A stretch of DNA of 64,000 nucleotides from RGIG1828 sp045586905 (GTDB lineage: Bacteria; Bacillota; Clostridia; UMGS1810): NCBI GenBank assembly GCA_045586905.1, contig JAZNBF010000014.1, positions 19,482-83,481 of the forward strand. Direction: 5' to 3'. Within the stretch, counting starts at the first letter, position 1; the number at the start of each line of letters is the position of its first letter. Under the pieces are notes generated by a model that was not told where the DNA came from, did no database searches, and worked only from the letters and a program-made list of their open reading frames with translations. Below are positions 50,412-59,791 of the stretch, piece by piece. The translations under genes and the position numbers were made by a program.

Positions 50412-50906
50412 TTATCCTATATATGTCAAGAACGATTTTAAGCTTATTATCATTCTTTCGACAAAGCCCATGCCTGAGCCTTCCTCAACAAAGGTCTCGG
50501 TATAGTCATTTTGCACTACATTGACATACACATTCTGATAGCTTTCAGGTCTTTGCATGCCAAACTGGGTTTTCGCCTTTGTTTCAACAGCATTAAGGTC
50601 AACACCCGATGCGACGTCAAACGAAAGCTGAGCATTACGCATTTTTAAATCTTCAAGTTCATCCATCGACTGACTGTATGTTGCCGATGCCTGAAGCAGA
50701 ACCACATTGAGAAACAGGAAAGTCACTGCAACAACAAAAGCTGCGCTGATAGCCACAATAATTTTCTTTCGGTTGGCAGTTTTTTGCTTTATCTGTTTTT
50801 GCGCTTTCTCCTCTTGCTTTTTGCGCATATCGGAGGTGTAGGAATAATATTCTTCAATTTTATAAGCAGATGTGCCTTCGTAATATACGCTAGCCAAACG
50901 GTTCAC
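50412..50906 (-). CDS. ftsL: FtsL-like septum protein
   Basis: 164 residues: a long basic N-terminus (KKQEEKAQKQIKQKTANRKK), one membrane segment (IIVAISAAFVVAVTFLFLNVV, about residues 47-67), then a coiled coil (QSMDELEDLKMRNAQLSFDV). This small bitopic layout and the place between rsmH and the PBP gene identify FtsL despite low sequence conservation. It forms the FtsQ-FtsL-FtsB scaffold. Confidence 0.82.
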   Translation of the reverse strand: MNRLASVYYEGTSAYKIEEYYSYTSDMRKKQEEKAQKQIKQKTANRKKIIVAISAAFVVAVTFLFLNVVLLQASATYSQSMDELEDLKMRNAQLSFDVASGVDLNAVETKAKTQFGMQRPESYQNVYVNVVQNDYTETFVEEGSGMGFVERMIISLKSFLTYIG

Positions 50907-50910
50907 CCCA

Positions 50911-51843
50911 TCATAGTTTCTCTATTATTCTTAATTTTGCACTTTTTGATCTTTTGTTACAGGCAAGCTCTTCTTCGCTTGGAAGAATGGGCTTCGATGT
51001 TATTATTTTGCCACGCGGTTTGTTGCCGCAAACGCAAATCGGAAAATCTTTAGGGCATGTACACCCTTTTGCAAAAGAAGCAAAAGTTTGCTTCACTATG
51101 CGATCTTCGAGAGAATGGAAAGTTATCACACACAATCTGCCACAAGGCCCGAGCGAATCGAAGAAATCGGAAAGAGCAGTTTTCAGTGGCTCAAGCTCGT
51201 TGTTGACTTCAATGCGGATTGCCTGAAAAACTCTCTTGGCAGGATGTGAGCCCTTTTGACGAAGCTTTTCGGGAATTGCTTTTTTGATGATGTCAACCAG
51301 TTCGAGCGTGGTTGATATGGGAGATGTGAGACGGGTTTCGCAAATGAGTTCTGCCACCCTTTTTGAATATCTTTCTTCTCCGTAAGAATAGAAAATCTCA
51401 GTCAGCTTTTCTTTGGAATATGTGTTGACCACATCGTATGCACTGAAAGAATCGCTTTTGTTCATGCGCATGTCAAGCGGTGCATCTTCCATATATGAAA
51501 AACCTCTCTCGGCACAATCGAGCTGATATGACGAAACGCCTAGGTCAATAAGCACTCCATCTACCGAAGATATGCCAAGCTCAGAAAGGATATTTTTTAT
51601 TTCTGTATAGTTTGAATGAACATATGTGACATTTGAAAACGAAGAAAGCCTTTCACCAGCAGCCTTTAATGCGTCTTTATCTCTGTCGATACCGATGAGT
51701 GCGCCACTGCCTGAGAGGCGCGAAGCAATCTCAAAGCTATGCCCACCGCCGCCCAGAGTAGCGTCAACATATGTGCCGCCACTCTTCAAGGCAAGGCCTT
51801 CCACAGCCTCGGTGAGAAGGACAGAAACGTGCTTGAATTGCAT
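50911..51843 (-). CDS. rsmH: 16S rRNA (cytosine-1402 N4) methyltransferase
   Basis: 310-residue SAM-dependent methyltransferase. HVSVLLTEAVEGL, YVDATLGGGGHSFEIA (SAM loop), GVLIDLGVSSYQLD and VITFHSLEDRIVK are diagnostic of RsmH/MraW. Second gene of the division cluster. Confidence 0.97.
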   Translation of the reverse strand: MQFKHVSVLLTEAVEGLALKSGGTYVDATLGGGGHSFEIASRLSGSGALIGIDRDKDALKAAGERLSSFSNVTYVHSNYTEIKNILSELGISSVDGVLIDLGVSSYQLDCAERGFSYMEDAPLDMRMNKSDSFSAYDVVNTYSKEKLTEIFYSYGEERYSKRVAELICETRLTSPISTTLELVDIIKKAIPEKLRQKGSHPAKRVFQAIRIEVNNELEPLKTALSDFFDSLGPCGRLCVITFHSLEDRIVKQTFASFAKGCTCPKDFPICVCGNKPRGKIITSKPILPSEEELACNKRSKSAKLRIIEKL

Positions 51844-51895
51844 GGACGATTCTCCCCTTTTGTAAGGATTGTATGTAAGAAAATGAAAAAGTCTG

Positions 51896-52327
51896 TTAAA
51901 TCATGATGCCGAGTTCACAAAGATTTTCGGCGAGCTCATCTGTGTCGATAGAGCTGATGTGGCTGTTCCACTCGTCGCTGCTCCATATTTCGAGCTTGTT
52001 ACCGTTGCCGATGATTGTGATGTCTTTGGAAAGCTTTGCAGCCTCTTTCAGCGGCTGAGGAATTAAAACTCTGCCCTGCTTGTCTGTTTCACATTCAACT
52101 GCACTGGCAAGAAAGAATCTTGAAAAGTTACGCGAGTTTTTGTTGGAAAGAGGAAGTGTGCTCAATTTTTCGTAGAACTTCTGCCATTCATCAGGGGCAT
52201 AAACGAGGAGATTGTTATCGAGTCCTCTTGTGATAACAAAGCTATCACCAAGAGCAGCTCTGAATTTAGCAGGCATAATAACTCTGCCTTTTACATCTAA
52301 GGTGTGCTGATATTCTCCACTAAACAA
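51896..52327 (-). CDS. mraZ: Transcriptional regulator MraZ
   Basis: 143 residues with two SpoVT/AbrB-like repeats (FSGEYQHTLDVKGRVIMPAKFR and CETDKQGRVLIPQPLKE). It binds repeats in its own promoter. A TTG start (TTG-TTT-AGT) at 52327, eight bases after GGAAG, gives the usual MraZ N-terminus and length; an upstream frame start would add 18 unrelated residues and overlap the operator. Confidence 0.93.
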   Translation of the reverse strand: MFSGEYQHTLDVKGRVIMPAKFRAALGDSFVITRGLDNNLLVYAPDEWQKFYEKLSTLPLSNKNSRNFSRFFLASAVECETDKQGRVLIPQPLKEAAKLSKDITIIGNGNKLEIWSSDEWNSHISSIDTDELAENLCELGIMI

Positions 52328-52366
52328 AAAACTCACTTCCTTTCTTATGGAAACCAACGGAAAATT

Positions 52367-52402
52367 ACCACTATTTACCATTTGGCACCACTTTCTACCA
52401 CT
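52367..52402 (-). promoter_or_regulatory. MraZ operator: four direct repeats at exact 10-base spacing
   Basis: On the plus strand ACCA occurs at 52367, 52377, 52387 and 52397, three times as ACCAC and once as ACCAT (minus strand GTGGT / ATGGT). Such 10-base-spaced TGG boxes before mraZ are MraZ-binding sites. They lie just after the expected transcription start. Confidence 0.8.
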
Positions 52403-52410
52403 TTTCTATG

Positions 52411-52439
52411 ATTATAAACTATTTTTTGGGATTTTGCAA
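52411..52439 (-). promoter_or_regulatory. Promoter of the division and cell-wall cluster
   Basis: On the minus strand TTGCAA (52439-52434), 17 bases, TATAAT (52416-52411), directly upstream of the MraZ boxes. Confidence 0.85.
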
Positions 52440-52453
52440 TAGATTTTCAAAAA

Positions 52454-52487
52454 AAAAAGCCCGTTTTTCGTCAATAACGGGCTTTTT
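52454..52487. terminator. Bidirectional terminator upstream of the mraZ promoter
   Basis: AAAAAGCCCGTT/AACGGGCTTTTT with a 10-base loop. Confidence 0.9.
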
Positions 52488-52500
52488 AGAAAATTTCGTT

Positions 52501-52539
52501 AAAAATGCACAAAACTCGTTTTGGGTTTTGTGCATTTTT
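52501..52539 (-). terminator. Second terminator after the solute-binding protein gene
   Basis: A 15-base perfect stem (AAAAATGCACAAAAC and complement) with a 9-base loop. In tandem with the terminator at 52454 it insulates the division cluster. The rest of 52540-52622 shows nothing else. Confidence 0.9.
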
Positions 52540-52622
52540 ACCTGCTTGCGTTTTTTGTTTTTATGATTATGTTTCATCTTTTTATTTTATGAAATCATTT
52601 TTTGCGGGAATTGATTTGAAAA

Positions 52623-54182
52623 TCAATTTTTCTTTTCAAAATACAAATCCTCAAATCCATAATACAGATTTGACAAATTCGGAGTGAGACTACCACTTAC
52701 TCTTTTTGAAACATATACCTCACCTCTGGTGAAATACAAAGAAATCTGAAATGCGTTTTCAGCATAGTACTTTTTAAAGTTTTCCAAAGCTACAAGTCTG
52801 TTTTCCTTGCCCGACATGCGATTGAGATTGGACACAAGTGTAGCAAGCTCGGTTGTGGCAAAGGAACACACATTTTCGCTGCTTCTGCTCTCTCCAAACA
52901 TAAACTCGAGATTGGACGCATTGTCGATGTTAACCTCTCCGATGTAGAGGTCATATTCACAACTTGCAACCTTGCCGAGATACACCTCAAAGGGTTGCGG
53001 ATTGAGTACTGTTTTATAGCCTGCTATGTCGAACTGCTGTTTCAAAGAAAGCGCAAGTCTTTTTTTTGTTTTGCTGTCGGAATTATAAAGAAGGACCAGC
53101 TCCGAAGGTTTTTCTGTAACTTTCTCATCATCTTTGGATGGTACATCTTCAGGTTCGTCGCCTTCTGTTTCGGACGGTTTTTCGTCGAAATAAACTCCGT
53201 CTCTCACCGGGAATTTTGCGGGAGTGGCACGCCCGAGCATTATGTCTTCACACAGCTTGTCACGGTTTACCACAGATACAAAATCTGCACGTTCCTCCTT
53301 TGTATCGAAAGCTGCAACAGCAGTGTTCAAACCAATGAAGGTGAGTCTGTTCTGAGGTGTGTCAAACACGTTATAGAGATTGGAAATGAGACTAAGTTCG
53401 GCAGGGTTTTTCCACGAAAGAGCAAATATGTCGGTTGTGCCTGCATCGAATGCGGAAATTACAGTTTCCTCGTCGGACAGGATTTCTATGTCTATCTTGT
53501 CGATGTGAGGTCTTTTCTTTGGATTGTGCCATGATTTGTTGGCTTTGAGATAGATGTTCTTGTGCTCGGCGATGCTGTCATAGACATACATGCCCGTGCC
53601 AACGGGGACAAAATCAGCTGACGGTGTGACAAATGCATCATATTCAAGACCGGATGGCAAAATGGGGAAATCGAGCACGTTTACAAAATCGGCAACAGGT
53701 CTTTTGAGATTTATAATCACGGTGTCGGCAGAAGGAGCATCAAGCGAGGCAATTGCATCTGTAACAGCAGTATAGCGACCTCCATAGTTCGAAATATAGG
53801 AAAGAGTGGCCACCACATCTTCTGACGAAAACATTTTGCCGCTATGGAACTTAACTCCGCCTTTAAGCTTTATGGTGTAGGTTGTGTTGTCTCCGGATGC
53901 CACATACTCCGATGCCAGAACAGGTTTTGCACTGAGGTCGGGCATGGTGACAAAAAGACCTTCGTACACAAGTGAAAGAAAATCGGCAATTGATGAGTGA
54001 GAGGTCACGAGGGGATTGAGAGTGTCGATGGGAACGGTGCCCATTTTTATGGTGCCACCGTTTTTATGAGAATCAGATGATGAACCTTCGTTTGAGACAC
54101 TCGCTGTTTTGTTTGTGGAACAAGAACACAAAAAGACGACCAAAAACAAGATGAGAGAGATTATTCTTATTCTTTTGCTCAT
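52623..54182 (-). CDS. ABC-type peptide/nickel solute-binding lipoprotein (family 5), orphan
   Basis: 519 residues. Lipoprotein signal RIRIISLILFLVVFLCSCS (lipobox LCSC, Cys about residue 20). The family-5 pattern follows: GGTIKMGTVPIDTLNPLVTS, VYEGLFV, YTIKLKGGVKFHSGKMFSSEDVVATL (in parts) and the C-terminal YYAENAFQISLYFTRGEV. Acidic insert GDEPEDVPSKDDEKVTEK. No permease or ATPase genes are next to it, so it must use a transporter encoded elsewhere or act as a sensor. Confidence 0.9.
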   Translation of the reverse strand: MSKRIRIISLILFLVVFLCSCSTNKTASVSNEGSSSDSHKNGGTIKMGTVPIDTLNPLVTSHSSIADFLSLVYEGLFVTMPDLSAKPVLASEYVASGDNTTYTIKLKGGVKFHSGKMFSSEDVVATLSYISNYGGRYTAVTDAIASLDAPSADTVIINLKRPVADFVNVLDFPILPSGLEYDAFVTPSADFVPVGTGMYVYDSIAEHKNIYLKANKSWHNPKKRPHIDKIDIEILSDEETVISAFDAGTTDIFALSWKNPAELSLISNLYNVFDTPQNRLTFIGLNTAVAAFDTKEERADFVSVVNRDKLCEDIMLGRATPAKFPVRDGVYFDEKPSETEGDEPEDVPSKDDEKVTEKPSELVLLYNSDSKTKKRLALSLKQQFDIAGYKTVLNPQPFEVYLGKVASCEYDLYIGEVNIDNASNLEFMFGESRSSENVCSFATTELATLVSNLNRMSGKENRLVALENFKKYYAENAFQISLYFTRGEVYVSKRVSGSLTPNLSNLYYGFEDLYFEKKN

Positions 54183-54198
54183 ATTTCATCTATCCTTT

Positions 54199-54972
54199 TT
54201 AAACAACATTGATTCTTTTGATTTTTGTACAGAGATTGGTGTTTTCATCTATTGTAAACACAGCACCGCAAAGCGCAGCTCTGGAGTATGCATATTCAAA
54301 TTTTTGTGAATAACCTTTTATAAACCTCGAAAGAATTATCTCTTTCTTTACGCCAAGCACAGAGTCGAGAGCACCCGTCATGCCAAGATCGGTGATATAG
54401 CCCATTCCCGATGGGGTAACTGTTTCATCGGCTGTCTGAACATGGGTGTGGGTGCCAAAAAGAACAGCAGCACGGGAGTCGAGGTGATATTTCATGGCAA
54501 GCTTTTCACTTGTGGCTTCGGCATGAAAATCAACAACAAAAAAGTCGCACTTGTCTTTTAAAGCCTCCATCTCACGATTTACTGCTTCAAACGGGCAATC
54601 GAGTGAAATGCCTATGTCCACTCTGCCCATTATATTTATTATACCGATTTTTTTGCCCTTGACACTCACAACACCGGAGCCTTTGCCGGGATTAGACGCA
54701 TGAAAATTGGCAGGTCTTATGATGTTTGGCTCATTTTCAAACAGGTTAATCACATCTTTTTTGCCATAGGTGTGATTGCCCATGGTGAAAAAGTCGACGC
54801 CTGCATCGGTGAGCTCGTCATAGTCGCGAAGGCTTATGCCTGTGCCTGATGCGTTTTCGGCATTTGCTATGCAAAAATCTATGTCTTCCTGCTCACGAAT
54901 GCCGCGAAGAACAAGAGAAGTATGTTCTATGCCGCACTGCGCAAAAATGTCACCTATTGCCAATATATTCAC
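54199..54972 (-). CDS. ymdB: YmdB-family metallophosphoesterase
   Basis: 257 residues of the TIGR00282 family. Metal ligands in NILAIGDIFAQCG, ANAENASG, TMGNHTYGKKD, VDFHAEATSEK and FGTHTHVQTADE. YmdB hydrolyses cyclic nucleotides (2',3'-cNMP) and in B. subtilis is encoded directly after rny and modulates RNase-dependent regulation; the same order is seen here. The first metal motif reads GDIFAQCG rather than the usual GDIVGxxG. Confidence 0.92.
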   Translation of the reverse strand: MNILAIGDIFAQCGIEHTSLVLRGIREQEDIDFCIANAENASGTGISLRDYDELTDAGVDFFTMGNHTYGKKDVINLFENEPNIIRPANFHASNPGKGSGVVSVKGKKIGIINIMGRVDIGISLDCPFEAVNREMEALKDKCDFFVVDFHAEATSEKLAMKYHLDSRAAVLFGTHTHVQTADETVTPSGMGYITDLGMTGALDSVLGVKKEIILSRFIKGYSQKFEYAYSRAALCGAVFTIDENTNLCTKIKRINVV

Positions 54973-55009
54973 CGTTTATGCTCCTTTACCTTTTTTCTGA
55001 TAACAGAGA

Positions 55010-55029
55010 AGCGGGCTATGAAGCCCGCT
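55010..55029 (-). terminator. Short GC-rich hairpin between rny and ymdB
   Basis: AGCGGGCT/AGCCCGCT around ATGA. No T run; partial termination or processing. Confidence 0.5.
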
Positions 55030-55064
55030 CCTTCTAAGCAAATAAATAATCTGCTCAAGTCTTA

Positions 55065-56606
55065 TTATTTAGCATAATCAACAGAACGAGTTTCCCTTAT
55101 AACATTTACTTTGATTTGTCCGGGATATTCAAGCTCGTTTTCAATTTTCTTAACGATGTCACGTGCAATGAGGATTGTGTCTTCATCTTTGACATCTTCA
55201 GGTTTAACCATGATTCTGACTTCTCTGCCTGCCTGAATAGCAAATGATTTTTCTACTCCGTCAAATGAATTTGCAATTTCTTCAAGCTTTTCGAGACGTT
55301 TTATGTATGTTTCAAGATTTTCTCTTCTTGCACCGGGTCTTGCTGCGCTGATGGCATCACAAGCCTGTACTATGCAAGCGATAACTGTTTGTGCTTCAAC
55401 ATCACCGTGGTGCGATGCAATTGCATGAATAACATCATTGGACTCACGGTATTTTTTGGCGAGATCTACACCGATATCAACATGGGAACCTTCGATTTCA
55501 TGATCGACAGATTTACCTATGTCGTGGAGAAGGCCGGCTCTTTTTGCAACCTTAACATCGACACCAAGTTCGGCTGCCATAATGCCTGCAAGGTGAGCCA
55601 CTTCGGTGGAATGTTTGAGCACATTCTGACCATAGCTTGTGCGGTAACGCATTCTTCCCAAGAGTTTAACAAGCTCGGGATGCAAACCGTGTACCCCCGT
55701 TTCGAAGGTGGCCTGTTCGCCCTCCTGTTTGATGATGGCTTCGATTTCTTTTTTGGATTTTTCGACGGTTTCTTCAATCCTTGCCGGATGAATTCGTCCG
55801 TCGGAGATGAGTTTTTCAAGAGACATTCTTGCTATTTCTCTCTTGATCGGATCAAATCCTGACAATACAACTGCTTCGGGAGTATCGTCAATAATTAAAT
55901 CTATACCGGTTAATGTTTCGAGGGTTCTGATGTTTCTGCCCTCTCTGCCGATAATTCGTCCTTTCATTTCATCATTTGGCAAAGCTACAACCGATACGGT
56001 TGTTTCAGCCACATGATCGGCAGCGCACTTCTGAATTGCTGCGCTGATAATGTTTCTTGCTTTTTTGTCGGCTTCTTCTTTGGCCTGAGCTTCAAGGTCT
56101 TTGACCATGATTGCTGTTTCATGCCTGATTTCTGCTTCGACATTTTTGAGAAGGAAAGATTTTGCTTCTTCTACGGACAGTCCGGAGATTCTCTCTAAAA
56201 TTTCGAGCTGCGCACTTTTTACCTTGGCAGCTTCTTCGTTGAGAGCTTCGGCTTCTTTTATCTTTTTATTGAGAATTTCGTCTTTTTTCTCAAGCGCTTC
56301 TGACTTTTTATCAAGAGACTCTTCCTTTTGCTGGATTCGTCTTTCCTGGCGACTTATCTCGCTGCGTCTTTCTTTGAGTTCTCTTTCGAATTCATTTCTG
56401 TTTTTGTGAATTTCGTCTTTTGCTTCAATTAAAGCTTCTTTCTTTTTGGTTTCGGCGGTTTTTTTGGCTTCGGCAATTATAGCATTAGCCTTTTTTTCTG
56501 CTCCGCCGATTTTAGCTTCAGCTATCTTTTTTCTATAAACAAAACCGATTGCAAAACCGACAATGATTGCTAAGGCAGCTGAAACTATCGTGATTATTAA
56601 GTCCAT
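55065..56606 (-). CDS. rny: Ribonuclease Y
   Basis: 513-residue membrane-anchored endoribonuclease that starts mRNA decay. N-terminal membrane helix (LIITIVSAALAIIVGFAIGF), long charged coiled coil (about 30-190), KH domain (MKGRIIGREGRNIRTLETLTG), HD domain (LLHDIGKSVDHEIEGSHVDIG) and the C-terminal RnY tail (INVIRETRSVDYAK). A TTG three codons upstream touches the AAAGGAG and cannot be the start. Confidence 0.97.
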   Translation of the reverse strand: MDLIITIVSAALAIIVGFAIGFVYRKKIAEAKIGGAEKKANAIIAEAKKTAETKKKEALIEAKDEIHKNRNEFERELKERRSEISRQERRIQQKEESLDKKSEALEKKDEILNKKIKEAEALNEEAAKVKSAQLEILERISGLSVEEAKSFLLKNVEAEIRHETAIMVKDLEAQAKEEADKKARNIISAAIQKCAADHVAETTVSVVALPNDEMKGRIIGREGRNIRTLETLTGIDLIIDDTPEAVVLSGFDPIKREIARMSLEKLISDGRIHPARIEETVEKSKKEIEAIIKQEGEQATFETGVHGLHPELVKLLGRMRYRTSYGQNVLKHSTEVAHLAGIMAAELGVDVKVAKRAGLLHDIGKSVDHEIEGSHVDIGVDLAKKYRESNDVIHAIASHHGDVEAQTVIACIVQACDAISAARPGARRENLETYIKRLEKLEEIANSFDGVEKSFAIQAGREVRIMVKPEDVKDEDTILIARDIVKKIENELEYPGQIKVNVIRETRSVDYAK

Positions 56607-56640
56607 CTGTATCAACTCCTTTCTATATTAACTTTTCAAA

Positions 56641-56662
56641 CTTCAGGTGCAAAATGCACCTT
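56641..56662 (-). other. Hairpin in the rny leader
   Basis: AGGTGCA/TGCACCT around AAA in the ~120-base leader. Role unknown; the leader otherwise shows nothing. Confidence 0.45.
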
Positions 56663-56734
56663 CAAACACACAGATATAAAAAGAGATTGCACGACTCCCC
56701 TTATATCAAAAATCTAAAACATACATACATATAT

Positions 56735-56763
56735 ATTCTATAACAAAACAATTTACATGTCAA
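56735..56763 (-). promoter_or_regulatory. Promoter of rny-ymdB
   Basis: On the minus strand TTGACA (56763-56758), 17 bases, TAGAAT (56740-56735). Confidence 0.8.
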
Positions 56764-56806
56764 TACAAAATTTAATGGAACAAAGAAAACTATTACAAAA
56801 CAAAAA

Positions 56807-56832
56807 CCGCATAATGAAAATTCACTATGCGG
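56807..56832 (-). terminator. Terminator after the MBL hydrolase gene
   Basis: On the minus strand CCGCATAGTGAA pairs with TTCATTATGCGG (one G-U); TTTTTGTTTTG follows. Confidence 0.88.
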
Positions 56833-56837
56833 AGTTT

Positions 56838-57617
56838 TTATAAAATTGTTATCCCGTCTTTTTGTGCCACTTTCAGAATTACATCTTTTCCAACTGTAAA
56901 ACCGTTTGAACCGAGCATGTCACTGACTGTGTTGTAGGCTAATGACGGAGTGTTGTTCTTATCGCTGAGATGGCCGAGCATAATTTTCTTTGTGCCCCAT
57001 ATTGCCAGTTGAGTTGCAAGCCAGGCGCATTTGTCATTGGAAAGATGGCCTTTGTCTGATAAAATCCTTTTCTTTAAAAGATAAGGATAAGGACCTGATT
57101 TCAGCATGCCGACATCGTGATTTGCCTCTATGAGCACAGCTTCACAGTTTGAAAGAGCTGAAAGCAGTGGTTTGGTAATCGTGCCCGTATCGGTGGCTAT
57201 GCCATATTTTTTGCCTTCCGATTCGATAACATAACCAACAGGAGCCAGAGAGTCATGAGATGTAGGGAAAGCTTTTATTCTCATGGAACCGACAGAAAAC
57301 TCCACACCCTCGCACACAGTGTGCAATGCAGTGGCAGCATGTGGCGCATTTGCCGCTATGAGCCTGAGCACAGGAGCATTTGCATATACACCGGTGCAAT
57401 ACTTTTTGCACAAAAAGTTGACTCCTGAAGTATGGTCACTGTGCTCATGTGTTATGAGCACTGCATCTACTTCGGAAGGATCGGTGTTTATTTCCGAAAG
57501 AGCATTTTTTATTCTGGTCATACTGACACCGGCATCGACAAGGATTTTTGTGTCATCATTGGCAACGAGAATACAATTGCCCGAGCTTGAGCTGAATAAG
57601 GTGATGAGATTAGTCAT
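56838..57617 (-). CDS. Metallo-beta-lactamase-fold hydrolase (YycJ/WalJ-like)
   Basis: 259 residues. MBL ligands HEHSDHTSG (HxHxDH), PTSHDS, GIATDTGTI and ANHDVGML, plus the C-terminal LGHLSDKNNTPSLAYNTV. This set is typical of the YycJ subfamily, predicted nucleases linked to cell-wall and replication control. Its start overlaps the murA2 stop by eight bases. Confidence 0.88.
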   Translation of the reverse strand: MTNLITLFSSSSGNCILVANDDTKILVDAGVSMTRIKNALSEINTDPSEVDAVLITHEHSDHTSGVNFLCKKYCTGVYANAPVLRLIAANAPHAATALHTVCEGVEFSVGSMRIKAFPTSHDSLAPVGYVIESEGKKYGIATDTGTITKPLLSALSNCEAVLIEANHDVGMLKSGPYPYLLKKRILSDKGHLSNDKCAWLATQLAIWGTKKIMLGHLSDKNNTPSLAYNTVSDMLGSNGFTVGKDVILKVAQKDGITIL

Positions 57618-58869
57618 CTATACGTTTAATTTCTGCACCGAGACCTGCAAGCTTGTCTATTATGTGCTCGTAGCCCCTGTCGATGTGACGGAGCTCACAA
57701 ATCTTAGACTCGCCTTTGCATGCAAGGGCTGCAATTACCATAGCGGCGCCTGCTCTGAGGTCTGTTGCACGGACTTCAGCCGGTGAAAAAGGCTTGCCGC
57801 CTTCGACTATCGCAGATGAACCGTCGACACAAATCTCGGCCCCCATCTTTTTAAGCTCGGTTATGTATTGGAATCGTGAATCCCAGACACTTTCAGTTAC
57901 AGTGCTTTGACCGTCTACCGTTGACAAAAGCACAACCATCTGAGGCTGCATGTCGGTCGGGAAGCCGGGATAAGGCAAAGTTTTGAGTTTTATGGGACGA
58001 AGTTCGGAGCCTGATGCATCGATTCTTATATCTTCATCGTGTTCTTCAACCTTTACCCCCATTTCCACAAATTTGGCAGTTATGCAGTCGAGGTGCTTGG
58101 GTATGATATTTTTAATAAGGACATTGCCCCTTGTGGCAACAGCAGCTACCATGTAGGTGCCTGCTTCTATCTGGTCGGGAATGATGGAATATGTGCCACC
58201 CGAAAGAGCTTCGACACCAACTATTTTGATCACGTCGGTACCTGCTCCACGTATGTTTGCTCCCATTGAATTTAAAAAGTTGGCAAGGTCAACTACATGA
58301 GGTTCCTTTGCGCAGTTTTCAAGCACAGTTTTGCCGGGAGCAAGAGTTGCCGCTAAGATAGCGTTGATGGTAGCGCCAACGCTGACAACATCAAAATAGA
58401 CATTGCCGCCGGAGAGAGAGGTTGCATCTATATTAACAAAAGTGTCGTCAATATCGACTTTGCATCCCAGATTTTCAAAGCTCTTGAGATGCTGGTCTAT
58501 GGGACGGGTGTCGAAATTGCAGCCACCCGGAGGCGGAACATGGGCTTCGTCACATCTGCCTATGAGCGCACCCATAAGGTAGTATGATGCACGCATCTTT
58601 GCCGCAAACTCAGGTTCCACAGTGCAGGTGGACAGACAGCTTGCGTCTATAACGACAGTGTTATAGTCGGGTTTGGAAACATCTGCGCCCAAAGCCCTTA
58701 TTATATTAAGAATGCTATCGACATCGCTTATGTCGGGAACATTTTCTATTACACATTTGCCTTCCACTAAAATTGTGGCAGGGATTATAGCCACAGCGGC
58801 ATTTTTGGCACCACTGATATGCACCTCTCCGTGCAAGGGTTTGCCACCGTTTATCAGAAATTTATCCAC
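57610..58869 (-). CDS. murA: UDP-N-acetylglucosamine 1-carboxyvinyltransferase (MurA, second copy)
   Basis: 419 residues. Catalytic Cys in PPPGGCNFDTRPIDQH, with SGAKNAAVAIIPATILVEG and DLRAGAAMVIAALACKG. It differs from the first copy around the catalytic loop (GCNFDTRP versus GCSIGKRP), as MurA1/MurA2 of Firmicutes do. GTG start at 58869 with AAGGGGG. Confidence 0.95.
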   Translation of the reverse strand: MDKFLINGGKPLHGEVHISGAKNAAVAIIPATILVEGKCVIENVPDISDVDSILNIIRALGADVSKPDYNTVVIDASCLSTCTVEPEFAAKMRASYYLMGALIGRCDEAHVPPPGGCNFDTRPIDQHLKSFENLGCKVDIDDTFVNIDATSLSGGNVYFDVVSVGATINAILAATLAPGKTVLENCAKEPHVVDLANFLNSMGANIRGAGTDVIKIVGVEALSGGTYSIIPDQIEAGTYMVAAVATRGNVLIKNIIPKHLDCITAKFVEMGVKVEEHDEDIRIDASGSELRPIKLKTLPYPGFPTDMQPQMVVLLSTVDGQSTVTESVWDSRFQYITELKKMGAEICVDGSSAIVEGGKPFSPAEVRATDLRAGAAMVIAALACKGESKICELRHIDRGYEHIIDKLAGLGAEIKRIDD

Positions 58870-58914
58870 TTTTGAGCCCCCTTGAAATTTGGTATCTGAC
58901 TATTTTATATCAGG

Positions 58915-59643
58915 TCAGGCTTCTTCCCAGTTGTGATAAATATTCTGTACGTCGTCGTTGTCTTCTAAGTGTTCAATGAGTTTTTCCATCATGAGAATGT
59001 CGTGCTCATCGGAGAGAGTGATGGTATTTTGAGGAATCATCTCAAGTTCTGCCGAAGCAAAAGCATAACCCTTTGCCTCAAGAGCATCTCTTACATCTCT
59101 GAAAGTGTCGGGCGATGTGGAAATTTCGTAGAATTCATCCTCGGAGGCAAAATCGTCGGCACCTGCATCAAGAGCATCCATGGTGAGTTCGTCTTCATCG
59201 ACGGAGTCTGCTTTATTTATGATGATTATACCCTTCTGATCGAACATCCAGGCAACTGAACCTGATGTGCCGAGATTGCCGCCGAATTTGTCGAAATAGT
59301 GGCGGAGATCACCTGCAGTTCTGTTGCGGTTGTCTGTGAGGGTTTCGACAATAAAAGCAACACCACTCGGGCCATAGCCTTCGTAGCTGATGTTTTCGTA
59401 GTTGTCTATGTTCTGTTCGCCTGCGGCTTTTTTGATAACACGGGCAATATTGTCGTTTGGCATATTGAAAGAACGAGCTTTGGCAATGGCATCTTTGAGT
59501 CTGCCGTTAACTTCAGGATCAGGGCCGCCGGACTTTGCTGCAACAGCGATTTCTCTGCCCATTTTTGTGAAGATTTTTGCCTTCTGAGCATCGGATTTTT
59601 CTTTTTTATGTTTGATATTGTTCCATTTGGAATGGCCTGACAT
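58915..59643 (-). CDS. yebC: YebC/PmpR family regulatory protein
   Basis: 242 residues. MSGHSKWNNIKHKKEKSDAQ at the N-terminus and SYEGYGPSGVAFIVETLTDNRNRTAGDLRHYF (in part) are signatures of YebC. Members act as transcription regulators or assist translation through difficult peptide stretches. Own promoter upstream; the gene ends shortly before murA2. Confidence 0.96.
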   Translation of the reverse strand: MSGHSKWNNIKHKKEKSDAQKAKIFTKMGREIAVAAKSGGPDPEVNGRLKDAIAKARSFNMPNDNIARVIKKAAGEQNIDNYENISYEGYGPSGVAFIVETLTDNRNRTAGDLRHYFDKFGGNLGTSGSVAWMFDQKGIIIINKADSVDEDELTMDALDAGADDFASEDEFYEISTSPDTFRDVRDALEAKGYAFASAELEMIPQNTITLSDEHDILMMEKLIEHLEDNDDVQNIYHNWEEA

Positions 59644-59697
59644 ATCATAACCTCCATTTATTCTGATAGTAATATTACATTAAATCACACATCACAT

Positions 59698-59727
59698 ATT
59701 ATAGCTTAAACAGATGTGCCTTGTCAA
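59698..59727 (-). promoter_or_regulatory. Promoter of yebC
   Basis: On the minus strand TTGACA (59727-59722), 18 bases, TATAAT (59703-59698). Confidence 0.85.
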
Positions 59728-59758
59728 TGGCTTTTGGCGAGAAATAGGTATTTAAAAC

Positions 59759-59785
59759 AAAAAAGCGCCTGCAAAAAGCAGGCAC
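59759..59785 (-). terminator. Terminator after tRNA-Arg
   Basis: GTGCCTGC/GCAGGCGC stem with a T5 loop and T6 on the minus strand. Confidence 0.88.
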
Positions 59786-59791
59786 CTTAAG

